Positions 19,712 through 29,207 of a stretch of 64,000 nt of DNA are shown here, one piece after another. The notes under the pieces were generated by a model. That model worked only from the letters and a program-made list of their open reading frames with translations. It was not told where the DNA came from and did no database searches. A program made the position numbers and the translations under genes. Origin of the DNA: an uncultured Clostridia bacterium (GTDB taxonomy: Bacteria; Bacillota; Clostridia; TANB77; CAG-508); NCBI GenBank assembly GCA_944388035.1, contig CALXHF010000005.1, forward strand, positions 42,580-106,579. The letters are read 5' to 3'. Numbering within the stretch: the stretch's first letter is position 1; every line of letters starts with the position of its first letter.

Positions 19712-20515
19712 ATGAATACATTAAAATTTGAGCCAGAAGGTTGGAATAATGAAGTTACAAAATTAGATGAAAGAAATTGGAAAAGTTACAAAGAAAATAA
19801 TGAAACATTACAAGGACTAGTTAAAAGATGTGATGATAATTATAATTTATATATAAGTTTTGAAAATGGTTTAGTCGGAAAAATACCACGTGAGGAAGTT
19901 GAAGCAATAAAAACAGGGGATAATGGTTTACCAAAAGAAAATTTATGTATTGGAAAAGTCCATAAATTTGTTCAATTTAAAATTAAAGATATGGATAGTG
20001 AAAATGAATTAATATTATCTAGAAAGCAAGTTCAAAATGAAGCGATTAATTGGGTTAGAAATGATTTAGAAGTTGGTCAAAAAATAGATGGAATAGTTAA
20101 AAATATAAAACCATATGGTGCTTTTATTGAAATTGGTGGAGGAATTGTAGGTCTTGCTCATATTGAAGATTTATCTGTTGCAAGAATAAAAACACCTTAT
20201 GAAAGGCTAAAAATTGGACAAAAGCTTGAAGTTGTGGTAAAATCAATAAATAGAGAACAAGGTAAAGTAATTTTATCATATAAAGAAATATTAGGTTCTT
20301 GGGAAGAAAATGCTTCTAAATTTACAGCTGGAACTAGAGTTAAAGGGAAAGTTAGAGAAACAGAAAAAAACAAAAATGGTATTTTTATAGAGCTTACACC
20401 TAATCTAGTGGGTATGGCAGAATATGAGGAAGGCTTAGAATATGGACAAGATGTGGAAGTATATATCAAAAAAATAGATTATGATAGAAAAAAGGTAAAA
20501 TTACTTATTGTATAA
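19712..20515 (+). CDS. S1-domain RNA-binding protein, 267 aa
   Basis: Three S1-type OB repeats can be seen: about residues 30-110 (LQGLVKRCDDNYNLYISFENGLVGKIP), 115-190 (GQKIDGIVKNIKPYGAFIEI, the best match) and 200-265 (GTRVKGKVRETEKNKNGIFIEL). Resembles the short YpfD/RpsA-like proteins of Firmicutes, which bind mRNA or rRNA; the role is not defined. Start ATG follows AAGGAGAG. Its end overlaps the leader of the next gene. Confidence 0.8.
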   Translation: MNTLKFEPEGWNNEVTKLDERNWKSYKENNETLQGLVKRCDDNYNLYISFENGLVGKIPREEVEAIKTGDNGLPKENLCIGKVHKFVQFKIKDMDSENELILSRKQVQNEAINWVRNDLEVGQKIDGIVKNIKPYGAFIEIGGGIVGLAHIEDLSVARIKTPYERLKIGQKLEVVVKSINREQGKVILSYKEILGSWEENASKFTAGTRVKGKVRETEKNKNGIFIELTPNLVGMAEYEEGLEYGQDVEVYIKKIDYDRKKVKLLIV

Positions 20516-20534
20516 TTTCAAGGAGGAAGTAGAA

Positions 20535-21470
20535 ATGGTTGAAGATAAAGAGATAAAAACAAAAGTATCACCATTTGCGATAAGAGAAGGAGAAATAAAA
20601 ACATTTGATGGAAAAGATGGATATGTTTCAATGCATCAGATTGTTCATAAAATAGATATTGGACATATAAATGATATTCATTTTGCTATTTTAGATTTAG
20701 TTAATGAATTTGAATTCATAACATCAAGGCAAATTTATCAAATGCTAGAAATAAAAGGTATTGATGCAAAATCTCAAGATAAATTAAATAATAAATTAGA
20801 ACAATTAGTTAAATCAAAAATATTAACTAGATATTATTTTAATTCAGAAGAGGGAAAAGGAATTTACCGTGTTTATTGTATGGAGAAAATGGGAAAATAC
20901 TTACTTAGTTCTAGAGAGAAAGAGTGTAAATGGCAACCATCTGATAATACAAAACCAGTTGCTATGATTAAGAAAAGACTAGCAGGAAATCAAGTGTTAA
21001 TTGCATATTTAAGAAAAGTTAAAGCTTTTGATAATTTTGTTGTAAAGCCTACTTTAACTGCAAAAATGACAGGCAAAACATTTAAAGCAACAGGTGGAAG
21101 TGTAAAACTTACTAAAAATAAAAAATCAATAGAGTTTTTATTTGAAGTTATTAGAAGAGAAGACGATTGGAAGAAAAAGCTTACTGAAAAGATGAGATTA
21201 TATAAAGATTTTTACGAAAATTTTGTTACAGGTGATTCTGGCTTTTCAAATATACCTCAATTAATACTTGTGTGTGAAGATGATAGACATATGGCGGAAA
21301 CTTTTAAAGAAATTGTATTAAATAAAGTAGAAATTCCTAAGATAAAATTATATTTTACAACTGATTTGAGACAAAACGAAGAGACTTTAGAAAGTACTTT
21401 AGTAGAATTTAAATTAGTAGACGGAAAATATAAAAAAGAAGATGTAGAATTAAAATTGCTTGGTATGTAA
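20535..21470 (+). CDS. Winged-helix protein, replication-relaxation-like, 311 aa
   Basis: Function unknown. Residues about 45-130 form a winged-helix-like region (ILDLVNEFEFITSRQIYQML ... KSKILTRYYFNSEEGKGIYRVYC) resembling Replic_Relax-type plasmid and phage proteins. The C-terminal half (about 195-300) is an alpha/beta domain. Start ATG 20535 chosen because AGGAGGAAG lies just upstream. Follows the S1 gene by 19 bp, so probably co-transcribed; a terminator follows. Confidence 0.5.
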   Translation: MVEDKEIKTKVSPFAIREGEIKTFDGKDGYVSMHQIVHKIDIGHINDIHFAILDLVNEFEFITSRQIYQMLEIKGIDAKSQDKLNNKLEQLVKSKILTRYYFNSEEGKGIYRVYCMEKMGKYLLSSREKECKWQPSDNTKPVAMIKKRLAGNQVLIAYLRKVKAFDNFVVKPTLTAKMTGKTFKATGGSVKLTKNKKSIEFLFEVIRREDDWKKKLTEKMRLYKDFYENFVTGDSGFSNIPQLILVCEDDRHMAETFKEIVLNKVEIPKIKLYFTTDLRQNEETLESTLVEFKLVDGKYKKEDVELKLLGM

Positions 21471-21490
21471 ATATAGGTATTTGATGAAAG

Positions 21491-21525
21491 AGAATATGAA
21501 ATTAAAATCATATTCTTTTTATTTT
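21491..21525 (+). terminator. Terminator before the metal-efflux operon
   Basis: AGAATATGA/TCATATTCT arms followed by TTTTTATTTT. Confidence 0.8.
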
Positions 21526-21535
21526 AAAAAAACTA

Positions 21536-21597
21536 TTGACAATTGAATATTTATTCAACTATAATAATAGTAAATTAGTTGAATAAATATTCAATTG
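21536..21597 (+). promoter_or_regulatory. cadC-type promoter and operator
   Basis: TTGACA (21536-21541), an 18-bp spacer and TATAAT (21560-21565). A perfect 21-bp inverted repeat, CAATTGAATATTTATTCAACT and its complement, occupies 21540-21560 and 21577-21597. One arm overlaps the -35/-10 spacer, as in CadC/SmtB operators, so the ArsR-type regulator encoded just downstream should repress here and release on metal binding. Confidence 0.85.
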
Positions 21598-21617
21598 TTT
21601 TTAGAAAGGAGATAATT

Positions 21618-21977
21618 ATGTCAAAAAATGAATTTATATGTGATTGTAATATAATACACAATGATATTGTAAAAGATACATTAAGTAAAATGCCAGAAGA
21701 TGATATATTTAACAAATTAGCAGAATTTTTTAAGATATTAGGAGATACAACGAGAGCAAAAATATTATTTGCATTAGACCAAAATGAAATGTGTGTATGT
21801 GATATTGCAAATGTACTAGGTATGAGTAAATCTTCGATATCACATCAATTAGGAACATTAAGGAGGATGAGTATAGTAAAATGTAGGAGACAAGGAAAAG
21901 AAGTATATTATACAATAGATGATGACCACGTAAAAGGTCTATTTGAATTAGGAATTGAACACATAGAACACAAGTAG
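21618..21977 (+). CDS. cadC: ArsR/SmtB-family metal-responsive repressor (CadC-like)
   Basis: 119 residues with a winged helix-turn-helix (LAEFFKILGDTTRAKILFAL ... MSKSSISHQLGTLRRM). Metal ligands visible are N-terminal Cys residues (FICDCNII) and the alpha-3 MCVCDIA motif, as in CadC, which senses Cd/Pb/Zn. I chose ATG 21618 because AAAGGAG is correctly placed; the longer frame starts inside the operator. Co-transcribed with the P-type ATPase 9 bp downstream. Confidence 0.88.
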   Translation: MSKNEFICDCNIIHNDIVKDTLSKMPEDDIFNKLAEFFKILGDTTRAKILFALDQNEMCVCDIANVLGMSKSSISHQLGTLRRMSIVKCRRQGKEVYYTIDDDHVKGLFELGIEHIEHK

Positions 21978-21986
21978 GAGGAAGTT

Positions 21987-23846
21987 ATGAAAAAAGATTT
22001 AATAAAAATAATAATTTCATTTATTATATTTTTAGTAGCTATAATATTACCATTTGAAAATGATTTAATAAATAAAGTACTTTATATTATAGCATATTTA
22101 ATTGTAGGCTTAGAAATTCTTATAAAAGCAATTAAAAACATATTTAAAGGAAAAGTATTTGATGAACATTTTTTAATGGCAATAGCTACAATAGGAGCTT
22201 TTGTTATTGGAGAATATCCAGAAGCGGTTGCTGTTATGTTATTTTACCAAGTGGGAGAGTTATTCCAAGATTATGCAGTTGATAAATCAAAAAGATCAAT
22301 TACAAGTTTAATGAATATAAGACCTGATGTAGCATATGTTAAGAGAAATGGAATGATTGAAAAATTATCCCCAGAAGAAGTAAAAATTGGGGAAACAATA
22401 GTTGTAAAACCAGGTGAAAAAGTGCCATTAGATGGAAAAATAATAGATGGTAAATCTATGATAGATACATCAGCATTAACAGGTGAATCAGTACCTGTAG
22501 AAGTAGGAATAGGAGATAGCATATTAAGTGGTACAATTAATAAAAATGGACTTCTTACAATAAAAGTTGAAAAAGAATTTGGGGAATCAACGGTAAGTAA
22601 AATATTAGATTTAGTAGAAAATGCAAGTAATAAAAAATCAAAATCAGAAAATTTTATAACAAAATTTGCAAAATATTATACACCTATAGTTGTAATAATT
22701 GCAATTATACTCGCAATTATACCACCTTTTGCTTTAAACCTAGGAGAGTTTAAAGAGTGGCTATACAGAGCTCTGACATTTTTAGTTGTATCTTGTCCTT
22801 GTGCTTTAGTAATATCAATACCGCTAGGATTCTTTGGAGGAATTGGAGGAGCTTCTAAAAAAGGAATTTTAGTTAAAGGAAGTAATTATTTAGAGGCACT
22901 ATCTAATACAGAAATAGTTGTTTTTGATAAAACAGGAACATTAACAAAAGGCGTATTTGAAGTACAAAAAATAGAACCTATAAATATTCCAAAAGAAGAG
23001 TTACTAAAATATACAACATATGCTGAATATAATTCAAACCATCCAATATCACTATCTTTAAAAAATGCATATAAGAAAATGCTTGATGAAAGGAAAGAGG
23101 AAAAAGAAATAGATTTAAGTAAAATAATATCTGTAGAGGAATTAGCAGGTATGGGGATTCTTGCGAATATAGATGGAAAAGAAGTTCTTGTAGGAAATGA
23201 AAAGTTAATGAAAGAAAAAAATATAAAATATACACATTGTGATGATATAGGGACAATTATATATGTTGCAATTGATAATAACTATTCTGGCTATATTCTA
23301 ATTTCTGATGAGATTAAAGAAGATTCTAAATATGCAATTGAAAGTCTGAAGAAAAATAATATAGGAAAAATAGTAATGTTAACAGGTGATAAAGAAAAGG
23401 TAGGCAAGTTCGTTTCTGAAAAACTTGGTTTAGATGAAGTTTATACAGAATTATTACCAGACGAAAAAGTTAAGAAAGTAGAAGATTTAATGAAAGAAAA
23501 ATCAGAAAAAGGAAAGCTTGTATTTGTCGGCGATGGTATAAATGATGCCCCAGTTTTAGCTCTTTCAGATATAGGTGTTGCTATGGGAGGACTTGGTTCT
23601 GATAGCGCAATAGAGGCGGCAGATATTGTTATAATGACAGATGAACCTTCTAAAATAGTTACTGCAATTAAGACTTCTAAAAAAACTATGAAAATTGTAA
23701 AACAAAATATTATATTTGCTATTACAGTTAAAGTTCTAGTTTTAATTTTAACTGCATTTGGAGTAGGAAATATGTGGGAAGCAGTTTTTGCAGACGTGGG
23801 AGTTTCAGTTCTGGCTGTTATAAATTCATTACGAGCATTGAAATAG
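21987..23846 (+). CDS. cadA: Heavy-metal P1B-type ATPase (CadA/ZntA-like)
   Basis: 619 residues. Motifs in order: TGES actuator loop (DTSALTGESVPVEVG), CPC metal-transport motif (VVSCPCALVIS), DKTGTLTKG phosphorylation site, the HP of NSNHPISLS and GDGINDAP. There is no N-terminal heavy-metal-associated domain, so it is shorter than CadA of plasmid pI258; regulation then rests on CadC. Exports Cd, Zn or Pb across the membrane. Confidence 0.92.
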   Translation: MKKDLIKIIISFIIFLVAIILPFENDLINKVLYIIAYLIVGLEILIKAIKNIFKGKVFDEHFLMAIATIGAFVIGEYPEAVAVMLFYQVGELFQDYAVDKSKRSITSLMNIRPDVAYVKRNGMIEKLSPEEVKIGETIVVKPGEKVPLDGKIIDGKSMIDTSALTGESVPVEVGIGDSILSGTINKNGLLTIKVEKEFGESTVSKILDLVENASNKKSKSENFITKFAKYYTPIVVIIAIILAIIPPFALNLGEFKEWLYRALTFLVVSCPCALVISIPLGFFGGIGGASKKGILVKGSNYLEALSNTEIVVFDKTGTLTKGVFEVQKIEPINIPKEELLKYTTYAEYNSNHPISLSLKNAYKKMLDERKEEKEIDLSKIISVEELAGMGILANIDGKEVLVGNEKLMKEKNIKYTHCDDIGTIIYVAIDNNYSGYILISDEIKEDSKYAIESLKKNNIGKIVMLTGDKEKVGKFVSEKLGLDEVYTELLPDEKVKKVEDLMKEKSEKGKLVFVGDGINDAPVLALSDIGVAMGGLGSDSAIEAADIVIMTDEPSKIVTAIKTSKKTMKIVKQNIIFAITVKVLVLILTAFGVGNMWEAVFADVGVSVLAVINSLRALK

Positions 23847-23899
23847 GGAAATTTAGCTTCATAAAATCAAATTTTATGTTTCTAAATTGCAAATAAAAA

Positions 23900-23980
23900 G
23901 TTGATATTAGTCCTGCGAAAACTAATATCAACAACAATTCTGGTACTTTATCTAATTAGTGAGGGAAACCTCACTTTTTT
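23900..23980. terminator. Two hairpins between converging cadA and pflA
   Basis: TGATATTAG/CTAATATCA (about 23902-23931), then AGTGAGG/CCTCACT with a T-run on the plus strand and an A-run on the other side (23958-23980). The second is a good terminator for cadA and probably also for pflA. Confidence 0.7.
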
Positions 23981-24030
23981 CTAGTACAGTTTTTCAAATA
24001 TAAAAAGTCATATTTATAATTTCTTTAAAA

Positions 24031-24768
24031 TTATTCAATTCCTAAAATCTCTTTTGCTCTTTTAATATCATTGTTATCTGCTTGTCTAATACCTTCTAGA
24101 GGATAAGTTAAACCAAGTTTTTTCCATTTAAATTCTCCGACATTATGATATGGTAATAGTTCTACTCTTTCAACAGTTTTAAGAGAATTAATAAAATCTT
24201 TTAATTTTAATAAATCTTGCTTTTCATCTGTAAAGCCTGGAACTAATACTTGTCTTATCCACATAGGTTTTTTATTATCACTTAAATATTTTGCAAATTC
24301 AAGTTCTAATTTATTAGACTTTCCAACTAATTCTTTGCACTTATTATCATCAATATGTTTAATATCTAATAAAAATAAATCAGTTATATCAATTAATTTT
24401 TTTATATCATCTATAAGAGTTACCATACCAGAAGTATCTATACAAGTATGGATATTTTCTTTTTTTAATTTAGTAAATAATTCATAAATAAATTGGTGTT
24501 GTAAAAGAGGTTCTCCGCCACTTATTGTTACACCACCACGTGGGTATATATAGTTTTTATAATTCATTATTTTGTTAAAAATTTCATCTAAAGACTGGTA
24601 ATGCCCTGAGTTAATGTCCCAAGTATCTCTATTATGGCAATATTTACATTCTAAATGACATCCTTGCATAAATAATACAAAACGAATACCTGGACCGTCT
24701 ACAGTTCCAAAAGACTCAACAGAGTGAACTTTTGCATAAAATCTTATATCTTTCTCTTTTTTTTCCAT
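24031..24768 (-). CDS. pflA: Pyruvate formate-lyase activating enzyme
   Basis: 245 residues. Radical-SAM CxxxCxxC appears as GCHLECKYCHN, with ISGGEPLLQ (SAM binding) and VLVPGFTDEK later. It installs the glycyl radical on PflB anaerobically. Start ATG follows AAGGAG. It lies 68 bp downstream of pflB with a hairpin between, the usual arrangement. Full family length. Confidence 0.95.
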   Translation of the reverse strand: MEKKEKDIRFYAKVHSVESFGTVDGPGIRFVLFMQGCHLECKYCHNRDTWDINSGHYQSLDEIFNKIMNYKNYIYPRGGVTISGGEPLLQHQFIYELFTKLKKENIHTCIDTSGMVTLIDDIKKLIDITDLFLLDIKHIDDNKCKELVGKSNKLELEFAKYLSDNKKPMWIRQVLVPGFTDEKQDLLKLKDFINSLKTVERVELLPYHNVGEFKWKKLGLTYPLEGIRQADNNDIKRAKEILGIE

Positions 24769-24787
24769 AATTACTCCTTACAATATT

Positions 24788-24812
24788 AAAGGGGAAGATA
24801 TATTCCCCTTTA
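24788..24812 (-). terminator. Hairpin between pflB and pflA
   Basis: AAAGGGGA/TCCCCTTT arms. Probably a partial terminator or mRNA processing site that sets the pflB:pflA ratio. Confidence 0.6.
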
Positions 24813-24836
24813 AATTAAGTTATTGTTTTAGTTGTT

Positions 24837-27074
24837 CTATATCCTTTCATGAATAGTTCTATGAATAACATCTAATTGTTGTTCTCTTGTTAATTTAGTA
24901 AAGTGAACAGCATATCCAGATACACGAATTGTAAGTTGTGGGTAGTTTTCTGGGTGTTCCATAGCGTCTTCTAATAAACTTCTATCAAATACATTTACAT
25001 TAATATGATGACCTGTTTGTGCAAAATATCCGTCTAGCATATTAACCAAATTATCTACTTTTTCTGTATCTGTTTTTCCTAAAGTTCCAGGTGTTATTGA
25101 GAAAGTATATGAAATACCATCTTCTGCACTATCAAATGGAAGCTTTGCAATTGAGTTCATAACGGCTAAAGCTCCATTTGTATCTCTTCCGTGTAGTGGA
25201 TTTGCTCCTGGACCAAATGGTTCTCCAGCTCTTCTTCCATCAGGTGTATTTCCTGTAGCTTTTCCATAAACTACATTTGATGTAATTGTTAAAATAGATA
25301 ATGTGTGTTTTGAATTTCTGTAAGTTTGATGTTTTCTTAATTTATTCATAAAGTTTTTAGTAATATCAACAGCTATTTGATCAACTCTATCATCATCATT
25401 TCCAAATTTAGGAAAATCTCCTTCAACTTTATAATCAATAGCAAGTCCAGTCTCGTCACGAATAACTTTTACTTTAGCATATTTAATAGCTGATAAAGAA
25501 TCAGCAACAACTGATAAACCTGCAATACCACAAGCCATTGTACGTAAAATTTCTCTATCGTGAAGAGCCATTTCAATTGCTTCATAACAATATTTATCGT
25601 GCATATAATGGATTGCATTTAATGCTTTTATATATATTTTTGCAACATAATCCATCATCTGATTGAATTTTTCCATAACTTCATCATAATCTAAATATTC
25701 AGAAGTAATTGGTGCATATTTTGGAGTAACTTGTTTTCCAGAAACTTCATCTCTACCACCATTAATAGCATAAAGAAGAGTTTTTGCAAGGTTAGCTCTT
25801 GCACCAAAGAATTGCATTTGTTTACCTATTTTCATAGGAGAAACACAGCAAGCAATTCCATAGTCGTCACCTAAAGTAATTCTCATTAAATCATCATTTT
25901 CATATTGAATAGATGATGTTTTAATAGATAAATTAGTAGTATATTTCTTAAAGTTTTCAGGAAGTCTTGTAGACCATAGAACTGTCATATTTGGCTCAGG
26001 TGCAGGACCTAAGTTTTCCAAAGTATGAAGTAATCTGAAAGAGTTTTTAGTAACTAAAGTTCTTCCATCAATTCCCATACCACCAATACTTTCTGTTACC
26101 CATACAGGGTCACCACTAAATAGTTCGTTATATTCAGGTGTTCTTAAGAATCGTACTAATCTTAATTTCATAACAAAATGATCCATAATTTCTTGGGCTT
26201 CTTCTTCTGTTAAAACGCCATTTTGTAAATCTCTTTCAAAATAAATATCTAAAAATGTAGAAGTTCTACCTAAACTCATTGCAGCACCATCTTGTGATTT
26301 TATAGCTCCCAAATATCCAAAATATAGCCATTGAACAGCTTCTTTAGCATTTTTTGCAGGGACAGATATATCAAATCCATATTTTGAAGCCATTTCTTTT
26401 AATTCGTTTAATGCACTAATTTGGTCACTAATTTCTTCTCTTGATCGAATAACTTCTTCTGTTAATTCATCTGTATTTAAAACATCTAATTCAGCTTGTT
26501 TTTCAGAAATTAGAGCATCTATACCATATAGAGCAACTCTTCTATAATCACCAATTATTCTTCCACGTCCATAACCATCAGGAAGACCTGTAATTAAATG
26601 TGAACTTCTAGCAGCTCTTATATCTGGTGTATATACACTGAATACTCCATCATTATGAGTCTTTCTATAGTTATGGAATATATTTTCTACTTCATCATCT
26701 ACTTTTCTATCATAAGCTTGACAGGCCTTTTCAACTATACGAATTCCACCAAATGGCATAATAGCTCTTTTTAAAGGAGCGTCTGTTTGAAGCCCTACAA
26801 TATCTTCTAAATCTTTATCAATATAACCTGCATTATGTGCTGTTATTGTAGAAATTGTTTTTGTATCTATATCTAAAACTCCACCTTTAGAATTATGTTC
26901 TTCTTTATAAAGGTTTAAAACTTCATCCCAAAGTTTTTTTGTTTTTTCTGTTGGCCCAGAAAGGAAAGTTTCATCACCAGTATATGGTGTGTAATTTCTT
27001 TGAATAAAATCTCTAACATTTATTTCTGTTTGCCAATCACCTTTTTTAAAATCTTTCCATTGTTCAAATTCCAT
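24837..27074 (-). CDS. pflB: Formate C-acetyltransferase (pyruvate formate-lyase)
   Basis: 745 residues, full length. The catalytic Cys pair is in GIACCVSPM and the glycyl-radical site in [13 protein letters not shown] near the C terminus. It converts pyruvate and CoA to acetyl-CoA and formate in anaerobic fermentation. Start ATG follows AAGGAGG. With AdhE encoded about 2 kb away it suggests mixed-acid or ethanol fermentation. No CGGN site occurs in this long gene. Confidence 0.97.
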   Translation of the reverse strand: MEFEQWKDFKKGDWQTEINVRDFIQRNYTPYTGDETFLSGPTEKTKKLWDEVLNLYKEEHNSKGGVLDIDTKTISTITAHNAGYIDKDLEDIVGLQTDAPLKRAIMPFGGIRIVEKACQAYDRKVDDEVENIFHNYRKTHNDGVFSVYTPDIRAARSSHLITGLPDGYGRGRIIGDYRRVALYGIDALISEKQAELDVLNTDELTEEVIRSREEISDQISALNELKEMASKYGFDISVPAKNAKEAVQWLYFGYLGAIKSQDGAAMSLGRTSTFLDIYFERDLQNGVLTEEEAQEIMDHFVMKLRLVRFLRTPEYNELFSGDPVWVTESIGGMGIDGRTLVTKNSFRLLHTLENLGPAPEPNMTVLWSTRLPENFKKYTTNLSIKTSSIQYENDDLMRITLGDDYGIACCVSPMKIGKQMQFFGARANLAKTLLYAINGGRDEVSGKQVTPKYAPITSEYLDYDEVMEKFNQMMDYVAKIYIKALNAIHYMHDKYCYEAIEMALHDREILRTMACGIAGLSVVADSLSAIKYAKVKVIRDETGLAIDYKVEGDFPKFGNDDDRVDQIAVDITKNFMNKLRKHQTYRNSKHTLSILTITSNVVYGKATGNTPDGRRAGEPFGPGANPLHGRDTNGALAVMNSIAKLPFDSAEDGISYTFSITPGTLGKTDTEKVDNLVNMLDGYFAQTGHHINVNVFDRSLLEDAMEHPENYPQLTIRVSGYAVHFTKLTREQQLDVIHRTIHERI

Positions 27075-27236
27075 TTTATACCTCCTTATTTTTTATCTTT
27101 TATTATTATAAACAAATTGCCACATATTATAATACCATATTAAAAAAATATAAGCAACTTATTTTTTTACAAATTTTTATAAATTTCTACAAATAATATA
27201 TAGCCTTTTTTAAAATAAAACTATTGCAAAAGCAAC

Positions 27237-27268
27237 AAAAAAGCCAATATTTTAATATTGACTTTTTT
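27237..27268 (-). terminator. Terminator of the XRE regulator gene
   Basis: Inverted repeat AAAAAAGTCAATATT/AATATTGGCTTTTTT just downstream of the minus-strand gene. Confidence 0.75.
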
Positions 27269-27283
27269 GTTTAAAATTTAATT

Positions 27284-27625
27284 TTATAATGGTTCAAATG
27301 GGTCGTCTTCAGCAATTACTTTTGCTACATTATAAATTAATCTTTGTGTTTCTGGTGAACAACTCTTTAATAATTCTGAAAATTCTTTTGTTAAATAATT
27401 TTGAGAATTACTAGAAGCACCATTTAATATGTATCCTTCTGAAACATCTAATAAACGACAAATTTGATTTAATCTTTTTAAATTGATATGAGAATTTCCT
27501 CTTTCTACTCTACTTAAGAAAGCAACTGAAATATCAATTTGTTCTGCTAAATCTTCTTGAGTCATATTTTTTGCAAGTCTTGCTTGTTTTAATCTTTGTC
27601 CTATAACACTATAGTCTAAAGCCAT
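27284..27625 (-). CDS. XRE-family transcriptional regulator, 113 aa
   Basis: An N-terminal helix-turn-helix (IGQRLKQARLAKNMTQEDLAEQI ... FLSRVERGNSHINLKRLNQIC) typical of Cro/CI-like regulators of Firmicutes, and a short C-terminal helical tail. I chose the ATG at 27625 since AGGAGTG precedes it; a longer frame begins in the upstream region. The target is unknown. It lies upstream of pflB in the same orientation but far enough away to be its own unit. Confidence 0.8.
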   Translation of the reverse strand: MALDYSVIGQRLKQARLAKNMTQEDLAEQIDISVAFLSRVERGNSHINLKRLNQICRLLDVSEGYILNGASSNSQNYLTKEFSELLKSCSPETQRLIYNVAKVIAEDDPFEPL

Positions 27626-27725
27626 TTTAATCACACTCCTATTTTTATTATGCTCACATAATAGCATTTTACAGTTCAAATTTACAGAAACTAAAATGTC
27701 TACATTGAATATATAAGTAAACAAT

Positions 27726-28057
27726 TTATTGTTTTATAAGTTAAAAAAATGTCAGTTTTGCTTGGTATAGGTGTAGTTTACGAAAGAATAAAAATAACTT
27801 AATAATTTAAAAAACAGACAAAATAGTAAATTAGCAAAAATCAAATTTTAAACAAAGCAAAGTAGAAAAATAGAGAAAAAACGAGTAAATGAGAGAAAAA
27901 AAGAGAGAAAAGTGGAAAAATAAGGAAAACAAATGAATATTTTTTATTAAATTTGACAAATTACGAGTAAAAATGTATACATAATTTGCTTTTGGAGAGA
28001 ATATATAGTATAATAGAACTTGGTCGCGTTAAAAAACTTAATAAAAAAGGAGCGTGA
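27726..28057. other. Intergenic region upstream of the M23 peptidase
   Basis: About 330 bp with no gene. It is very A-rich with repeated GAGAAAAA tracts. A likely promoter is TATAGTATAAT about 28006-28016. Nothing else seen. Confidence 0.4.
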
Positions 28058-29041
28058 ATATATATTTTAAACAAAAAATTAAAATACTATACAAAAGAGA
28101 TTTTTAAGTATTTTAACATAGCTATTATAGGATTTGGTTTTATTACCGCGATTATATTAATAAAATATAAACCAATCTATGAAGTTAGCATATCAGGTGA
28201 AAATATAGGATATGTACAAAACAAAGAGGCTTTTGTAGAAAATTTAAAACAAGAAGTAGAACAAGGAAAAAATGTAGATACTGTAGATTTAGAAGAAAAA
28301 CCTGAATATGAGTTAAAATTTGTAGATAAAAACTTAGAAACTAACGAAGAAGAAGTTGCAAGTAAAATAGAAGAAAATTTAGTTATTACCTATAAATATT
28401 ATGAAATAGCTTTAAATGATGAAGAATTACAAAAAGTTGATACAATTGATGAAGCTGAAGCAGTAGTAAATGAAATTAAAGAAGAAAGACCAGAAGAGGA
28501 TTTAGACTTAAGTATATTAGAGAAGTTTACTCAAAATGAAGAAGTAGTAAACACACAAGATTTTGAACTTGCTAAAGCTGATATTGAAACAAAAATTACA
28601 GAAATAATAGAAAAACAAGAGGAACAAGAAAGAATTGATGCACTTCCAGATATTAATGGAATAAAATTAGCTGTAACGCCAATATCAGGTAGAGTTACGT
28701 CAAGATATGGTGTAAGTAGTAGTATAAGAAGTTCAAGACATACTGGCTTAGATATTGCGACAACAAAAGGAACACCAATAAAAGTTGTAGCAGATGGTAC
28801 GGTTACATTTGCAAAATACAATGGTTCATATGGTAATTTAGTAAAAGTGGATCACGGAAATGGTGTAGAAACTTGGTATGCACATACAAGTAAAATGTAT
28901 GTTAAAGTAGGTGAACAAGTAAAAGCAGGAGATCTAATTGCAGCAGTAGGTTCTACTGGTAATTCAACAGGACCACATCTACATTTGGAAATTAGAGTAA
29001 ATGGAACACATATAAATCCACAATTATATTTATATAATTAA
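28058..29041 (+). CDS. M23-family peptidase with N-terminal membrane anchor, non-ATG start
   Basis: About 326 residues. One membrane helix (about 18-36, NIAIIGFGFITAIILI), a helical Glu-rich extracellular region (about 50-200), then a LytM domain with SRHTGLDIATTKGTPIKVV (H, D ligands) and GPHLHLEIRVNG (HxH). Zinc ligands are intact, so it should cleave peptidoglycan peptides. No ATG, GTG or TTG exists in this frame between the upstream TGA (28055) and deep in the gene. AAGGAG at 28047-28052 points to ATA 28058 or ATT 28064 as start. A terminator follows. Confidence 0.8.
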   Translation: MYILNKKLKYYTKEIFKYFNIAIIGFGFITAIILIKYKPIYEVSISGENIGYVQNKEAFVENLKQEVEQGKNVDTVDLEEKPEYELKFVDKNLETNEEEVASKIEENLVITYKYYEIALNDEELQKVDTIDEAEAVVNEIKEERPEEDLDLSILEKFTQNEEVVNTQDFELAKADIETKITEIIEKQEEQERIDALPDINGIKLAVTPISGRVTSRYGVSSSIRSSRHTGLDIATTKGTPIKVVADGTVTFAKYNGSYGNLVKVDHGNGVETWYAHTSKMYVKVGEQVKAGDLIAAVGSTGNSTGPHLHLEIRVNGTHINPQLYLYN

Positions 29042-29067
29042 AAACACCAATTTTGGTGTTTTTTTTT
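29042..29067 (+). terminator. Terminator of the M23 peptidase gene
   Basis: AAACACCA/TGGTGTTT arms and a run of nine T. Confidence 0.9.
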
Positions 29068-29207
29068 GATAAAAATGTGTATTTTTTCTTTTTCTAATGT
29101 TATAATTTAGGAAGGAATTGATATAACTTATATAGTATTATATATTTGTAGAATTTAAAAATAAAAATTGGTTAAAATAAGCAAAAGAAAAAAGGAGGAA
29201 ATACTTT

